Source: Flavobacterium sp. HBTb2-11-1 (GTDB taxonomy: Bacteria; Bacteroidota; Bacteroidia; Flavobacteriales; Flavobacteriaceae). Taken from it: DNA of 64,000 nt. Numbering within the stretch: the first letter of the stretch is position 1; each line of letters starts with the position of its first letter. Location: positions 558,001 through 622,000 of the forward strand of contig NZ_WUMO01000001.1 in assembly GCF_009826975.1 (NCBI RefSeq). The letters run 5' to 3'. The notes beneath the pieces were generated by a model, which worked only from the letters and a program-made list of their open reading frames with translations, was not told the origin of the DNA and did no database searches. Of this stretch, positions 25,930 to 35,748 are shown one piece after another. The translations under genes were made by a program, and so were the position numbers.

Positions 25930-27222
25930 TTGAAAAAAATAATAGTGCTCATACTGCTGTGTTGTTTCAGTACATATGCAAAAACGGTTTCAGATAGTGT
26001 CAGCAGTCATTTGAGTTCTTTAAATGAGGAACAGAAAAGGATTTTGTACGAATTGGCAGTTTTGGAGAAGAATGGTTTTAGTGCCGACGAATTTTGGATG
26101 AAACACAAAAATGAATTTCCAAAATTGGATGATCAAGTAAGAGATCAATTGGCCTTAGAAATTTTTGCTAATTCTCAAATACTCTATACTCCGCCAAAAG
26201 ATTCGGCAATCCAATTCTGGATACAGGCGCAATCGCTGGCAAATTGGATGTTTTATCTCTCGGCATTTATTGCTATTTGTGCTGTCGTTGCCTTGTTTAA
26301 AAGATATTGGAACTTGCTGGTTGATTTTGTAATTAAAAATTTGGCGCCATTGTTTAGGTTTTTATTTTCTCCGATTTTATTGACTTACGAATTGCTAATC
26401 GCTGGAATTCTCTGTGTTTATTTTGGAGTTTGTATAGAAGAATTTGTGCTTCGCACGGTTGTAGTTCATGTTGGTTTGTGTTTGTTATGGAGTCAGTCTA
26501 CGGCAATTTTTACTAAAGAATATCTAATTAAAAGATATATTGTTAGGATAGAAGATGATTTTTGGAGCAAAAGCTCATGGGAAGCAGTAAAGACAATTTC
26601 TCTGCCTGCGTTATGTCTTACACTTGCACTTGTATATGTATTGTATACAATTCCTCAAGATGTTTTTTATAATTACGAAATTGTATTGTCGGGAATTGCT
26701 ACAATCTATGCTTTACCGTTTTGGCGTAATTTAGAAAAATACTTATATCCGGTTTTGTTTCCTTTTAAAAATGATACAAGAGCGCGCGGAATAAACTCTC
26801 TCGGCGGATGTACGGTTATTGCTATTGGAGCAATCGTTGTGCTCATTTTTCAAGAGAATTTTCTTTTTTGTAATGTGATATCGGCTTTAATGAGTTTACT
26901 GGCCATATCATTTTTGATTTTGTCTTTAAAAATGAATTACAGATATGATTTCAGAAATTATTACTATCTACAGTTGATTACGGCGCTTTTTCTAGGGTTA
27001 GCTTTTTGGTATGGTTTTAATAATCGTCTAAACGAAATCGTGTGGTTTTCGCTGATTGGAACAAGTATTTATATCATTATAAAGTATTTTGAAATATTCT
27101 CCTTTTTCTCAGATTGGAAAAGAAGTAAGGCATGGGCTTGGAAATTGCTTGGAACAGCAGTTTTATTGTGGTTATTAGCCAAAGGAATCTTGAATGTTTC
27201 TAAAATAATATACCAGGTTTAG
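25930..27222 (+). CDS. multispanning membrane protein of unknown function
   Basis: This protein of about 430 residues has a signal peptide (MKKIIVLILLCCFSTYA). A soluble N-terminal segment of about 85 residues contains LNEEQKRILYELAVLEKNGFSADEF. About nine membrane segments follow from about residue 100 to the end, with a short loop (RYIVRIEDDFWSKSSWEA) in the middle. I do not recognise the family, although the layout recalls mechanosensitive-type proteins without their soluble C-terminal domain. The start is TTG 25930. The longer frame from TTG 25888 overlaps a -7 promoter motif and would mask the signal peptide. A terminator follows. Confidence 0.75.
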   Translation: MKKIIVLILLCCFSTYAKTVSDSVSSHLSSLNEEQKRILYELAVLEKNGFSADEFWMKHKNEFPKLDDQVRDQLALEIFANSQILYTPPKDSAIQFWIQAQSLANWMFYLSAFIAICAVVALFKRYWNLLVDFVIKNLAPLFRFLFSPILLTYELLIAGILCVYFGVCIEEFVLRTVVVHVGLCLLWSQSTAIFTKEYLIKRYIVRIEDDFWSKSSWEAVKTISLPALCLTLALVYVLYTIPQDVFYNYEIVLSGIATIYALPFWRNLEKYLYPVLFPFKNDTRARGINSLGGCTVIAIGAIVVLIFQENFLFCNVISALMSLLAISFLILSLKMNYRYDFRNYYYLQLITALFLGLAFWYGFNNRLNEIVWFSLIGTSIYIIIKYFEIFSFFSDWKRSKAWAWKLLGTAVLLWLLAKGILNVSKIIYQV

Positions 27223-27230
27223 AATAAAAA

Positions 27231-27253
27231 AACCGAGGCATAAGCTTCGGTTT
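27231..27253 (+). terminator. intrinsic terminator after the membrane protein gene
   Basis: AACCGAGGC and GCTTCGGTT pair with one G-T wobble around a 4-nt loop, with an A-run before and T-rich sequence after the stem. It lies 8 bp after the stop codon. Confidence 0.8.
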
Positions 27254-27330
27254 TATGTGTAATTATATTTTATATTTTAGAATTTGGTATTTTGGACTTC
27301 CGATTTGGATTTTTAAAATTTAGAATTTAA

Positions 27331-30087
27331 TTATTCAGTATCCTTAGTTTCTTCCAGATCTTCTGTTTTCTTGCCTACTTTTACTTTCGGATTATCTTGA
27401 GTTCCAGTAACAGTTAGCGGAATTCCGAAAATACCAAAAGGAGGTAATCCTAAACGCATTTTTAAGTTCAATTTTCCGTCTAGGCTTGTTGTCCCTTCAA
27501 TTCTTGGTCTAAAGCCAGCAAACTTAAATTTAAAGCGATCTACAGTTATAATATTGTTTTTAACCGTTGTTTTGATATCAACTTTAGAAAGATCTGGATT
27601 TTTCATAGATTCAGAATTGGTTTGCTTGCTTACGGCATTAAACATTTTCAATCCTCTTACTTTGACGTCTTTTACAGAAAGAGTTCCGCCTCCAACAAGT
27701 GAAGGATAAACAGGATCCATGTTTGCATTTACGCGCCCTTTAAGTTGGTAATCTAGCGAAACAATTCCTTGTGCTTTTTCTGCGGCACTTGCCATTTTTC
27801 TGAAAACTTCAATCTCGTTATATGCTCTTTTTATATCAAAATCGGTTGCTTTGATTGCATAATCGAAATTAGCTTTTTTCGTTGTAACTGCTTGATAATT
27901 GGCGTTCATGCTAACCTTGCATCCAATTAGGTCAAAACCTGTGTTTTGCATGGTCAATTTGCCTTTATTCATGCTTAAGTTTCCGACAGCGTTTTGAAGG
28001 TTTAATTTGTCAAAATTTACTTTTTGAGCATTAGCAGTAAAGTTTAAATTCAGATTGGTAGGAATAACAATTACACCAGTTTGTGTGTTTTCTGTTTTTG
28101 TTTCTGTTTTTGGCTTAGTAGTTTCTGTTACGGAAGTTCCTGGAGTGGTTTCCGACATAAATTCGTCAACATTGATGTATCGCGAAGTCACTTTAAAAGA
28201 ACCTCTTAAGACCCCTGTATTGGTTGTCACATAATTGAAGACGTTCTGTAAATATCCATTCATTTTAAAATCAGACTGTCCGTATGCAGCAAGGAAATTG
28301 TTGAAAGACATTTTATCCTGATTGATTTTAAAAATTCCTTCTTTGATAATAAATTTCTTTGGAAGATATTCAGATGCAATTCCGATATTTCTTAATTCGA
28401 GCGTTCCTTTATTGTTTAATTTGCTGTAATTGCCTTTTTCAGCATCACTTTGTTTTCCTTTTAAAGATACGTCGGCTTTTACAAAACCATCTAAATCAAG
28501 ACCTTTCTGAGAGAAAACTTTATAAATTCTGCTAATATCCAATTCGCCTTTGGCTTTTACATCATAACTCAAATCGTCAAAATTGCTTAAATCGGCTTGC
28601 ACGAAAACAGGTTTGCCTTCAAAAGTAAATTGTGTGGGCTGTAAGTTAACTTTCAGATCGGCAAATGTTCCTTTCTGGTTTTCTATTTTCGATTTAATTG
28701 TAATATTGGTAATTGGATTTGGGTAATATGGCGTTTTTAAATAACCGTTGTCCAAATTAATGGTTCCGTTTGTAACAGGAAAACGCTTGTTCTTTTGGTC
28801 AAATACTCCGTTTGCTTTTACATCGCCCGCCAGAGTTCCTTTTAATTCAATATCTGGAATTCCAAGTGCTTTGATTAATTTTTCAAGATCGATTTTGGCT
28901 TTAAAATCAGCATTGATATCTGGCGTGTTCACACCTTTAACCAAGAATTTCGATTTTAAATAATCCTGATTGATGTTTAGCGATAAGTTTTTTGCGTCAA
29001 CAATTACCAAATCTGGATTTAGAGAAGGAACAGTTGTTTTGATGTCTAAATTAAGGTTGGAAACAGGAAATGCACTTTTGTTATAATTCACAAAACCATC
29101 GGTTACTTTTACGTCCAAATTCAGATCTGGAGCTATATTTTCAGAAGTAATATATTTTCCTTTTAATGTAAAAAGCAAATCTGTATTTCCTTTTAAATCT
29201 GTTTTAGAAAGCCATGTAATGTATTTTGGAGGTAAGGCCGTAAAAACATCATAAAGTTTACTGTTATTAGATTTAATAACAAAATCCATATTGTAGCCGT
29301 CCTTTAAAATGTCAAACTTCCCTTTAAAATCGACCAAAAGCTGATTGATTTTAAGGTTGTTCTGCTGGAAAAAGAAAGAAAGCGAGTTGATATTTACTTT
29401 TGTAATCAGATCGGCATCAACCTTTTTGTTCATTAAATACGGTTCATCTTCGTAAACGATATTTAATTTTTCGATGTTTGCTTTAGAATATAAATCAAAA
29501 ACAGCTTTATTTAAATCTCCTTTTCCTAAATAATTGAATCCGTATGCATCAAAATGGACTTTAGTCGATTTGTCATCGTAAACAATTTTACTGTTTAAAA
29601 TCTCGATTCGTTCCAGTTTTAGCGCTGTATCGCTGCTATCTTTGGCTTTAGAAGCTTGTTCTTGTGATTTATAAATGTTGTAATTCGCTTCTCCTTCCGG
29701 ATTTACTTTGACGTTTATAAAAGAATCCGATAAATAAATCTGATCAATTTTTACTGATTTGCTGAAAATCAGACTTGCTACATTTATTCCGAAAGAAACT
29801 TCTTTTGCGGTAATGAATTTTTCGTTGGTATACGGAGCCGAACCATTCAGGCTTAGGTTGTCTAAGGTTAAAGTAAGTGAAGGGAAATGATGAAAAAATG
29901 ACACCGAAACATCAGAATAATTCAGTTCTGCGCTTAACCTTTCGTTAGCTGTTTTCTTGATTTGTTCTTTAATCTGATCCTCAAAAACGATAGGCGTTAA
30001 AAATAATAATCCTATAATTACCGCGAAAGTTATTCCGGTATACTTCGCAATTTTAAAAACGATTGATCTGGATTTATTTTTCTGCAT
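27331..30087 (-). CDS. AsmA-like envelope protein
   Basis: This 918-residue protein of the AsmA/YhdP superfamily (repeating beta-groove proteins linked to lipid transport between membranes) has one N-terminal membrane segment (about 14-33, ITFAVIIGLLFLTPIVF) and an AsmA N-terminal domain (SDVSVSFFHHFPSLTLTLDNLSLNG). Long beta-strand-rich repeats follow, and an AsmA C-terminal domain ends near residue 900 (LNLKMRLGLPPFGIFGIPLTVTGTQDNPKVKVG). A Thr/Glu-rich linker lies around residue 660. It is 47 bp downstream of miaE and may share its transcript. Confidence 0.9.
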   Translation of the reverse strand: MQKNKSRSIVFKIAKYTGITFAVIIGLLFLTPIVFEDQIKEQIKKTANERLSAELNYSDVSVSFFHHFPSLTLTLDNLSLNGSAPYTNEKFITAKEVSFGINVASLIFSKSVKIDQIYLSDSFINVKVNPEGEANYNIYKSQEQASKAKDSSDTALKLERIEILNSKIVYDDKSTKVHFDAYGFNYLGKGDLNKAVFDLYSKANIEKLNIVYEDEPYLMNKKVDADLITKVNINSLSFFFQQNNLKINQLLVDFKGKFDILKDGYNMDFVIKSNNSKLYDVFTALPPKYITWLSKTDLKGNTDLLFTLKGKYITSENIAPDLNLDVKVTDGFVNYNKSAFPVSNLNLDIKTTVPSLNPDLVIVDAKNLSLNINQDYLKSKFLVKGVNTPDINADFKAKIDLEKLIKALGIPDIELKGTLAGDVKANGVFDQKNKRFPVTNGTINLDNGYLKTPYYPNPITNITIKSKIENQKGTFADLKVNLQPTQFTFEGKPVFVQADLSNFDDLSYDVKAKGELDISRIYKVFSQKGLDLDGFVKADVSLKGKQSDAEKGNYSKLNNKGTLELRNIGIASEYLPKKFIIKEGIFKINQDKMSFNNFLAAYGQSDFKMNGYLQNVFNYVTTNTGVLRGSFKVTSRYINVDEFMSETTPGTSVTETTKPKTETKTENTQTGVIVIPTNLNLNFTANAQKVNFDKLNLQNAVGNLSMNKGKLTMQNTGFDLIGCKVSMNANYQAVTTKKANFDYAIKATDFDIKRAYNEIEVFRKMASAAEKAQGIVSLDYQLKGRVNANMDPVYPSLVGGGTLSVKDVKVRGLKMFNAVSKQTNSESMKNPDLSKVDIKTTVKNNIITVDRFKFKFAGFRPRIEGTTSLDGKLNLKMRLGLPPFGIFGIPLTVTGTQDNPKVKVGKKTEDLEETKDTE

Positions 30088-30134
30088 AGCGAATTGTGGT
30101 TTTTAAATATTAAAAGTTGAAAAAAGAGCGTAAT

Positions 30135-30716
30135 TTATCCGTGAACGGTTTCACTTTTACCATAATTGGTAATGATAGAACCTTCATATTCAATCCATTC
30201 TTTCCAGCGTTTGTCAATATCTATGTTGTCTTGATATTTTCTGGCAAATCCTAAAAAAGTAGTGTAATGTCCTGCTTCAGAAATCATTAAATCGCGGTAG
30301 AATTTAGCCAATTCTTCATCTTTTATATTTTCCGAAAGCACTTTAAAACGTTCGCAACTTCTAGCCTCAATCATTGCCGAAAACAATAATCGGTCGCAAA
30401 GAGCATCTCTTCTGCTTCCGTCTTTTTTCATGAATTTAAAAAGCTCATTTACATAATGATCTTTTCGTTCGCGTCCCAAAGTAAGTCCGCGTTGTTTTAT
30501 AATGTTATGAACCATCTGAAAGTGTTCCAGTTCTTCTCTGGCAATTTCAAGCATTTCGGTTACCAATTCTTCAATTTCAGAGTTGTAAGTGACGATACTA
30601 ATCGCGTTTGAAGCCGCTTTTTGTTCGCACCAGGCGTGATCCGTTAAAATTTCTTCGATATTTGACTCAACGATATTTACCCAGCGAGGGTCTGTAGCTA
30701 ATTTTAATCCCAACAT
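30135..30716 (-). CDS. miaE: tRNA-(ms2io6A)-hydroxylase
   Basis: This diiron monooxygenase hydroxylates the isoprenoid side chain of ms2i6A37 in tRNAs. The 193-residue protein has a ferritin-like four-helix pattern with the metal ligands spread in EILTDHAWCEQKAAS, IAREELEHFQMVH, EARSCERFKVL and ISEAGHYTTF. The LTDHAWCEQKAA and GRERKDHYVNEL segments are typical of MiaE. A TAATTTTG -7-like motif (30740-30747, minus strand) lies just upstream of the start codon. Confidence 0.93.
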   Translation of the reverse strand: MLGLKLATDPRWVNIVESNIEEILTDHAWCEQKAASNAISIVTYNSEIEELVTEMLEIAREELEHFQMVHNIIKQRGLTLGRERKDHYVNELFKFMKKDGSRRDALCDRLLFSAMIEARSCERFKVLSENIKDEELAKFYRDLMISEAGHYTTFLGFARKYQDNIDIDKRWKEWIEYEGSIITNYGKSETVHG

Positions 30717-30829
30717 AATTTCCCAGCATTTAGATTTTGCAAAATTAGTGTTTTTTTGCGACCGAATTTCAGGAAATTGGGTGCAAATCCGCGGAAAAAA
30801 GCATTATTTTGTAATGTGAAACAAAGTTT

Positions 30830-32074
30830 ATGAATCAAATAAAAAAACTTTTAATTGTTGGGTTTGTCTGGCCCGAGCCAAAGTCTTCTGCAGCAGGCGG
30901 AAGAATGATGCAATTGATTTCTATTTTTAAGGAAAATGGATTTGAAATCACATTTGCAAGCGCGGCTCAGGACAGCGATTTTATGGTTGATTTGTCTGAA
31001 TTTGGAGTAATAAAAAAAAGCATTGAACTTAATTCTTCAAGTTTTGATGATTTTGTAGCCGAATTAAATCCAGATGTTGTCTTATTTGACCGATTTATGG
31101 TCGAAGAACAGTTTGGTTGGCGAGTTGTTGAAAAATGCCCAAATGCAATTCGAATTTTAGATACGGAAGATTTGCATTGTCTGCGAACCGCAAGGCAAAA
31201 AGCTTTTAAAGAAAATCGAGCTTTTGAGCTTCAGGATTTACTGTCTGAAGAAGTAGCAAAACGAGAAATTGCCAGTATTTTACGTTGCGATTTATCTTTG
31301 ATTATATCAGAATTTGAAATGAATATTCTGAAAGAGGTTTTTAAAATCAATGAAGACTTGCTCTTTTATCTTCCTTTTTTGGTTGATGAAATGAACGAAG
31401 AAGATTTGCTACAATTGCCTTCTTTTGAAAACCGAAATGATTTTGTTTTTATTGGAAATTTTCTTCACGAGCCGAATTGGAATACTGTTCAACATCTAAA
31501 AGAAGCCATTTGGCCTTCTATAAAAAAAGATTTTCCAGAAGCAGTTTTGAAGGTTTATGGAGCTTATCCTTCGCAAAAAGTATTGCAGTTGCATCAGCCT
31601 AAAAATGGTTTTTACATTATGGGAAGGGCAGAAGATGCCAATGAAATAGTACAAAATGCAAAAGTGGTTTTAGCGCCAATACGTTTTGGAGCAGGTCTGA
31701 AAGGAAAATTATTAGAAGCTATGCAATGCGGAACGCCAAGCGCAACAACATCTGTTGGTTCTGAAGCTATGCACGGCGGTCTGCCTTGGAATGGTTTTAT
31801 TGAAGATGATGCAGTAGAATTTGCTAAAAAAGCTATTGCGCTGTATCAAAATGAAAATCTTTGGAAGCAGTCTCAAAAAAACGGAATCGAAATAATCAAT
31901 AAGTGTTATCAGAAAAGCAATTATTCAAATGAATTAATCTCACTGGTAAACTCACTTTTGATAGATTCAAAAAGCCATCGTCTTCATAATTTTATGGGAA
32001 ATCTGTTGCAGCATCATGCGTTCAAAAGCACAATGTACATGTCAAAGTGGATTGAAGCGAAGAACAAAAATTAA
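30830..32074 (+). CDS. glycosyltransferase family 1/4-like protein
   Basis: This is a 414-residue GT-B fold enzyme with no signal peptide. The N-terminal domain contains GFVWPEPKSSAAGGRMMQL, a donor-independent loop typical of GT4-type enzymes. The C-terminal nucleotide-sugar domain (about 210-370) has VFIGNFLHEPNW, MGRAEDANEIVQNAKVVLAPIRFGAGLKGKLLEAMQCGTP and SVGSEAMHGGL. The substrate is unknown, and no capsule or LPS cluster surrounds it. Its end overlaps the 3' end of the split AraC gene by 4 bp, in convergent orientation. Confidence 0.88.
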   Translation: MNQIKKLLIVGFVWPEPKSSAAGGRMMQLISIFKENGFEITFASAAQDSDFMVDLSEFGVIKKSIELNSSSFDDFVAELNPDVVLFDRFMVEEQFGWRVVEKCPNAIRILDTEDLHCLRTARQKAFKENRAFELQDLLSEEVAKREIASILRCDLSLIISEFEMNILKEVFKINEDLLFYLPFLVDEMNEEDLLQLPSFENRNDFVFIGNFLHEPNWNTVQHLKEAIWPSIKKDFPEAVLKVYGAYPSQKVLQLHQPKNGFYIMGRAEDANEIVQNAKVVLAPIRFGAGLKGKLLEAMQCGTPSATTSVGSEAMHGGLPWNGFIEDDAVEFAKKAIALYQNENLWKQSQKNGIEIINKCYQKSNYSNELISLVNSLLIDSKSHRLHNFMGNLLQHHAFKSTMYMSKWIEAKNKN

Positions 32075-32544
32075 GCTTCCATTTTACCAAATCCTACAGT
32101 TTCACGATAAATTTGAGGGGAAACATCAGCATTCGTTTTAAAGAAACGGCTGAAATAATGTTCGTCGTCATAACCTAGTTCGTAAGCGATTTCTTTTACC
32201 GTTTTATTAGTCAAGTACAATTCTCTTTTAGCTTCAATAATGATTCTTTCCGAGATTAAATCAGTCAAAGTTTTATTGAAATAATTTTTAGATATTTTGG
32301 CTAATGCTTTTGAAGAAATATTCAATAATTCAGCATAATTTCCAGCCGAATGTTTGGTTTTAAAATTCAATTCAATTGCATCTTTCAAGCTTTGAAGAAT
32401 GAGAGGTTCTTTCGAATCTGGAACCGATTTCATTTCTTCTAATTGTTCTGTTTTTAATCTAGAAGCAGTGATTAAAAATATTTTCAAATAAGAAATCAAT
32501 AGTTCATATTGTGCTAATTCTGCATTCTGAATTTCAGCTTTCAT
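32071..32544 (-). pseudogene. AraC family regulator, C-terminal (DNA-binding) part of a split gene
   Basis: These 157 residues hold a complete AraC-type double helix-turn-helix (about 50-150: LNISSKALAKISKNYFNKT and NKTVKEIAYELGYDDEHYFSRFFKTNADVSPQIYR). This part is in the same reading frame as the 5' half and separated from it only by one TAA codon. Taken together the two halves make a normal 290-residue regulator. The ATG directly follows the stop (TAAATG), so reinitiation could still give a free DNA-binding domain. I judge it as the 3' half of a gene broken by a nonsense mutation or by a sequencing error. Confidence 0.8.
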
Positions 32545-32949
32545 TTACTCAATCACCATTTTAAAAGTTTGTTCCGCTTGTTCTGTCACTTGAACATAAG
32601 GTGGCTGATAGATATTATTGAACAAAACGCCGTTGCAGGAAACCTCTTTTTGATGCATGTGAATGCAATAAAAATCAGGATGAAAATGAATTGCAATTCC
32701 TTCGATCGGTTCATTCACACAAAGCATAAAAGGTTGATACGGAGAAAAGGCGAGAAGTGAGTTTTCTTCAAAATGATGTTCAGCAAAATCGGCTTTTACT
32801 TTGCCTTTTCCTTTAGTGACCCAAATTAAAGAGTAATAATTGTTTCGCTGTAAATGGTCGAAATGGCTGTTATCATCGAAAGGAAGAATCTTGAAAGCCA
32901 AATTACCGTTCTGCGGATTGATTAAAGTAAAAACATTTTGAGAACTCAT
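32545..32949 (-). pseudogene. AraC family regulator, N-terminal (sensor) part of a split gene
   Basis: These 134 residues form an AraC-type cupin sensor domain (YYSLIWVTKGKGKVKADFAEHHFEENSLLAFSPYQPF), ending ...FKMVIE at an in-frame TAA at 32545-32547. The next codon is ATG in the same frame, and the typical helix linking sensor and DNA-binding domain continues across the break, so a single base change (for example CAA or GAA to TAA) is the simplest explanation. The carboxymuconolactone decarboxylase-like gene about 100 bp upstream, on the same strand, may have been its target. Confidence 0.8.
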
Positions 32950-33045
32950 GAGTTTTTGTTTTTGAAAGTATAAAGATAGCCATGAAATAAATTCACAGCT
33001 ATCTTTATAAATTGTTTTTTGTTATAGTGATTGTGCGAATCTTGA

Positions 33046-33576
33046 TTAAACTGTTGGAAAATCAATTTCAGTATTTGCTACATTATTAAAGTAGTTTGTC
33101 AATACATTCAAAGCAACATGACCAATAGTTTCTGCAATTTCAGCATCAGAAACTCCAGCGTTTTTAGCTTTATTTACATCTTCATCGTTTACTAAACCGC
33201 CTTTACTGATTAATGTTTTACCCAATTGTAAAATCGCTTCTGTTTTTGCGTCATCAGAATTTCCAGATCTTGCTGCTTTTAAAACTGCTGGATCTGCTTT
33301 TACTAATTTTTCTCCAATAAAAGTGTGTGCTGCTAAACAGTAATCGCAAGAGTTGCTTTCTGAAACTGCTAAAGCGATTAATTCTCCTGTTTTTGCGCTT
33401 AATTTTCCGTGGCTCAAAGCGCCACTTAAGTTTAGATATCCTTCCAAAACCGCTGGAGAATTTCCCATTGTTCTCATCATGTTTGGTACAACGCCTAATT
33501 TTGCCTGAACTGCGTTGAATAAATCTTTAGTTTTTCCTGTTACTTCTTCTGGGTTTAATGCTGTTAATCGTGCCAT
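33046..33576 (-). CDS. carboxymuconolactone decarboxylase/AhpD-like protein
   Basis: This 176-residue alpha-helical protein of the AhpD-like superfamily has the redox motif CDYC (Cys77 and Cys80) followed by His84 (CDYCLAAH), as in alkylhydroperoxidase AhpD. It has peroxidase-related N-terminal features (LFNAVQAKLGVVPNMMRTMGNSPAVLEGYL). It probably acts as a thiol peroxidase or related redox enzyme in the cytoplasm. It lies just upstream of the AraC gene on the same strand, a pairing often seen with this family. Confidence 0.9.
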   Translation of the reverse strand: MARLTALNPEEVTGKTKDLFNAVQAKLGVVPNMMRTMGNSPAVLEGYLNLSGALSHGKLSAKTGELIALAVSESNSCDYCLAAHTFIGEKLVKADPAVLKAARSGNSDDAKTEAILQLGKTLISKGGLVNDEDVNKAKNAGVSDAEIAETIGHVALNVLTNYFNNVANTEIDFPTV

Positions 33577-33713
33577 TTTATTTAATTTTTTAAAGTTGCT
33601 ATTTGTTGTTGTCTCTTGACATTACAAAGTTGCGACGATTACAGAATTTAGAACATGGAGAATGTACGCTATGTGATGGATAATTTTCCCTGCAGACTTT
33701 TTAAAGCAAAAAA

Positions 33714-33750
33714 AATCCCCGATTTACATTGTGTAATCGGGGATTTTTTT
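33714..33750 (-). terminator. terminator of the M1 peptidase gene
   Basis: ATCCCCGATT and AATCGGGGAT form a stem with further partial pairing in the loop, and A/T runs on both sides give T-tracts in both directions. It lies 60 bp after the M1 peptidase stop codon. Confidence 0.85.
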
Positions 33751-33809
33751 AAGTCTCAGTCTCAGTTTTCAGATTGCAGACTGTTTTTACTGTGACTGAA
33801 AACAAAATA

Positions 33810-35657
33810 CTATTTCAAAACGCCTTCAACAGCCTGAATTGTTGTAGCGTGATAACCAGATTTTGCTTTATCAAAAACTTTTTTAGCCCAAACTTTTCCT
33901 TCTGGAGTTTTGACCATTTCTTTATAAAGCATCATTACAGAACCTGTTCTGCTGCTTCCAATTAAGAATTGTTCAATTGCAGGATCAGCAGCTTTATATT
34001 GATGACGAATTGCCTGAACAAACCATTGACGTTTAATGATAAAATTACCGCCTTTAGTAAAATTGAATTCTTTATCAATTGCTTCCATTTCTTTTGCTGT
34101 AATATCAGCAGGAAGATGATCTATAAAATGCTGTTTTTCGGCAGTTGTGGTGATTTTTTTGCTTAAACCTGCAACGCCAGTTTCTCTCCAGCTTTTTTGA
34201 ATGGCGTCAATTGCATCAAATTCTGCTGAACTTACAGGAACGATGTTTGATGCAATTCCTGGTTTGTAAATCCAGTTGTCTAATTGGATTTTGTCTGCTA
34301 GAGCTTTATCGCCTTTAATTAAATTTTCGTTTAAATATTTTACAAAATCTTCTGTTGTGATAGATTGGAAAGCATGAGAATCAAAATAATTTTTGATAAA
34401 CGGATCAAATTTATCGCGACCCACGGCATTTTCAATAACTCTTAAAAAAGAATATCCTTTTACATAAGGAATCATGCTAATTCCGTCGTCAGGATTTCTT
34501 CCTGTTAAACTAACTTTTAATCTTGTATCTGGATTTGTGTCTCCGTATTCAGCAACATTATCAGTCAATTCTTTGTTGGTGATAACGTTTTGCATATCAA
34601 ATTCCTTTTTACCGAAAATTGCTTCTCCAATTCTGTGTTCAACATAAGTTGTGAAACCTTCGTTTAGCCAAATATCATCCCAAGTAGCGTTTGTAACTAA
34701 GTTTCCGCTCCAGCTGTGGCCTAATTCGTGTGCTAGCAAACTCGTAAGCGAACGATCTCCAGCCAATACTCCTGGAGTTAAGAAAGTCAAGTTCGGATTC
34801 TCCATTCCGCCATAAGGGAAACTTGGGGGTAAAACCAAAACATCATAACGTCCCCATCTGTATGGTCCGTATAATTTTTCTGCTGCATTTACCATTTTTC
34901 CAAGTTCAGCAAATTCATAAGCTGCGCTTTTTAAAACAGATGGTTCTGCATAAACTCCAGTTCTGTTATCAATCGCTTGAAATTCGATATCTCCAACTGC
35001 AATTGCCATCAAATAAGACGGAATGGCTTTGTCTTGTTTGAAAGTGTAAACTCCAGTATCATTTTTTTTCTGCGGATTTACTGCGCTCATAACCGCCAAT
35101 AAATCTTTAGGAACCGTAACTTTTGCATTATAAGTAAAACGAATTCCTGGAGAATCCTGACATGGAATCCAAGTGCGTGACCAAACACTTTCACCTTGAG
35201 AGAAAACAAAAGGTTTCTTTTTGTCTGCAGTTTGTTCTGGTTTAAGCCATTGTAGTGCAACACCATCTTTAGTCGTGTTGTAGTAAATGTTTACTTTAGT
35301 TGTGTTTGGCTCAATAGTGATATGAAGCGGTTTTCCGTGAAATTCGGTGGCTGCACCAAGCTCGAATTTAGTTTCTTTTTCTTCGTCGCCTAAAGTTACT
35401 TTAGTAATGTTTAAAGTGTTTTCGTCGAAAATAATTTCGTTTCCTTTACTGATGTTGTCAATTGTCCAAGATGCTTTTCCTGAAATAGTTTGTGTGTCAA
35501 AATCAACTTTGATATCAAGATCAAGATGTTTTACAACAGCAAGTTCTGGTTTAGAATAACTGTGTTCGTCTGTAACAGTGACAGTTTTTTCTGTTTGCTC
35601 TTTTTTCTGGCAAGCAATTGCTGTCAGAAATAAAGCGACAAGAATTAGTTTCTTCAT
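33810..35657 (-). CDS. M1 family metallopeptidase (leukotriene A4 hydrolase-like), lipoprotein
   Basis: This 615-residue aminopeptidase has a lipobox (LTAIAC, Cys16). It carries the exopeptidase motif GGMEN (YGGMENPNLTF) and the zinc site HELGH (His310, Glu311, His314) with Glu333 in WLNEGFTTY. The domain order and the C-terminal helical domain (about 480-615) are as in leukotriene A4 hydrolase and its bacterial relatives. It probably trims peptides at the cell surface or in the periplasm. It lies downstream of the pyruvate dehydrogenase operon, with a terminator between them. Confidence 0.94.
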   Translation of the reverse strand: MKKLILVALFLTAIACQKKEQTEKTVTVTDEHSYSKPELAVVKHLDLDIKVDFDTQTISGKASWTIDNISKGNEIIFDENTLNITKVTLGDEEKETKFELGAATEFHGKPLHITIEPNTTKVNIYYNTTKDGVALQWLKPEQTADKKKPFVFSQGESVWSRTWIPCQDSPGIRFTYNAKVTVPKDLLAVMSAVNPQKKNDTGVYTFKQDKAIPSYLMAIAVGDIEFQAIDNRTGVYAEPSVLKSAAYEFAELGKMVNAAEKLYGPYRWGRYDVLVLPPSFPYGGMENPNLTFLTPGVLAGDRSLTSLLAHELGHSWSGNLVTNATWDDIWLNEGFTTYVEHRIGEAIFGKKEFDMQNVITNKELTDNVAEYGDTNPDTRLKVSLTGRNPDDGISMIPYVKGYSFLRVIENAVGRDKFDPFIKNYFDSHAFQSITTEDFVKYLNENLIKGDKALADKIQLDNWIYKPGIASNIVPVSSAEFDAIDAIQKSWRETGVAGLSKKITTTAEKQHFIDHLPADITAKEMEAIDKEFNFTKGGNFIIKRQWFVQAIRHQYKAADPAIEQFLIGSSRTGSVMMLYKEMVKTPEGKVWAKKVFDKAKSGYHATTIQAVEGVLK

Positions 35658-35696
35658 TTTGTGAGGTTTTGAATTTGAGGATGAAAATTAAACAAA

Positions 35697-35728
35697 AAAT
35701 CCCGTTTTGAATAAACAAAACGGGATTT
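35697..35728 (-). terminator. terminator of the pdhA-pdhC operon
   Basis: AAATCCCGTTTTG and CAAAACGGGATTT form a 13-bp perfect stem with a short loop. The A-run to the left becomes a T-tract on the minus strand. It lies 20 bp after the pdhC stop codon. Confidence 0.87.
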
Positions 35729-35748
35729 AATTATAAAAGTAACAACGA

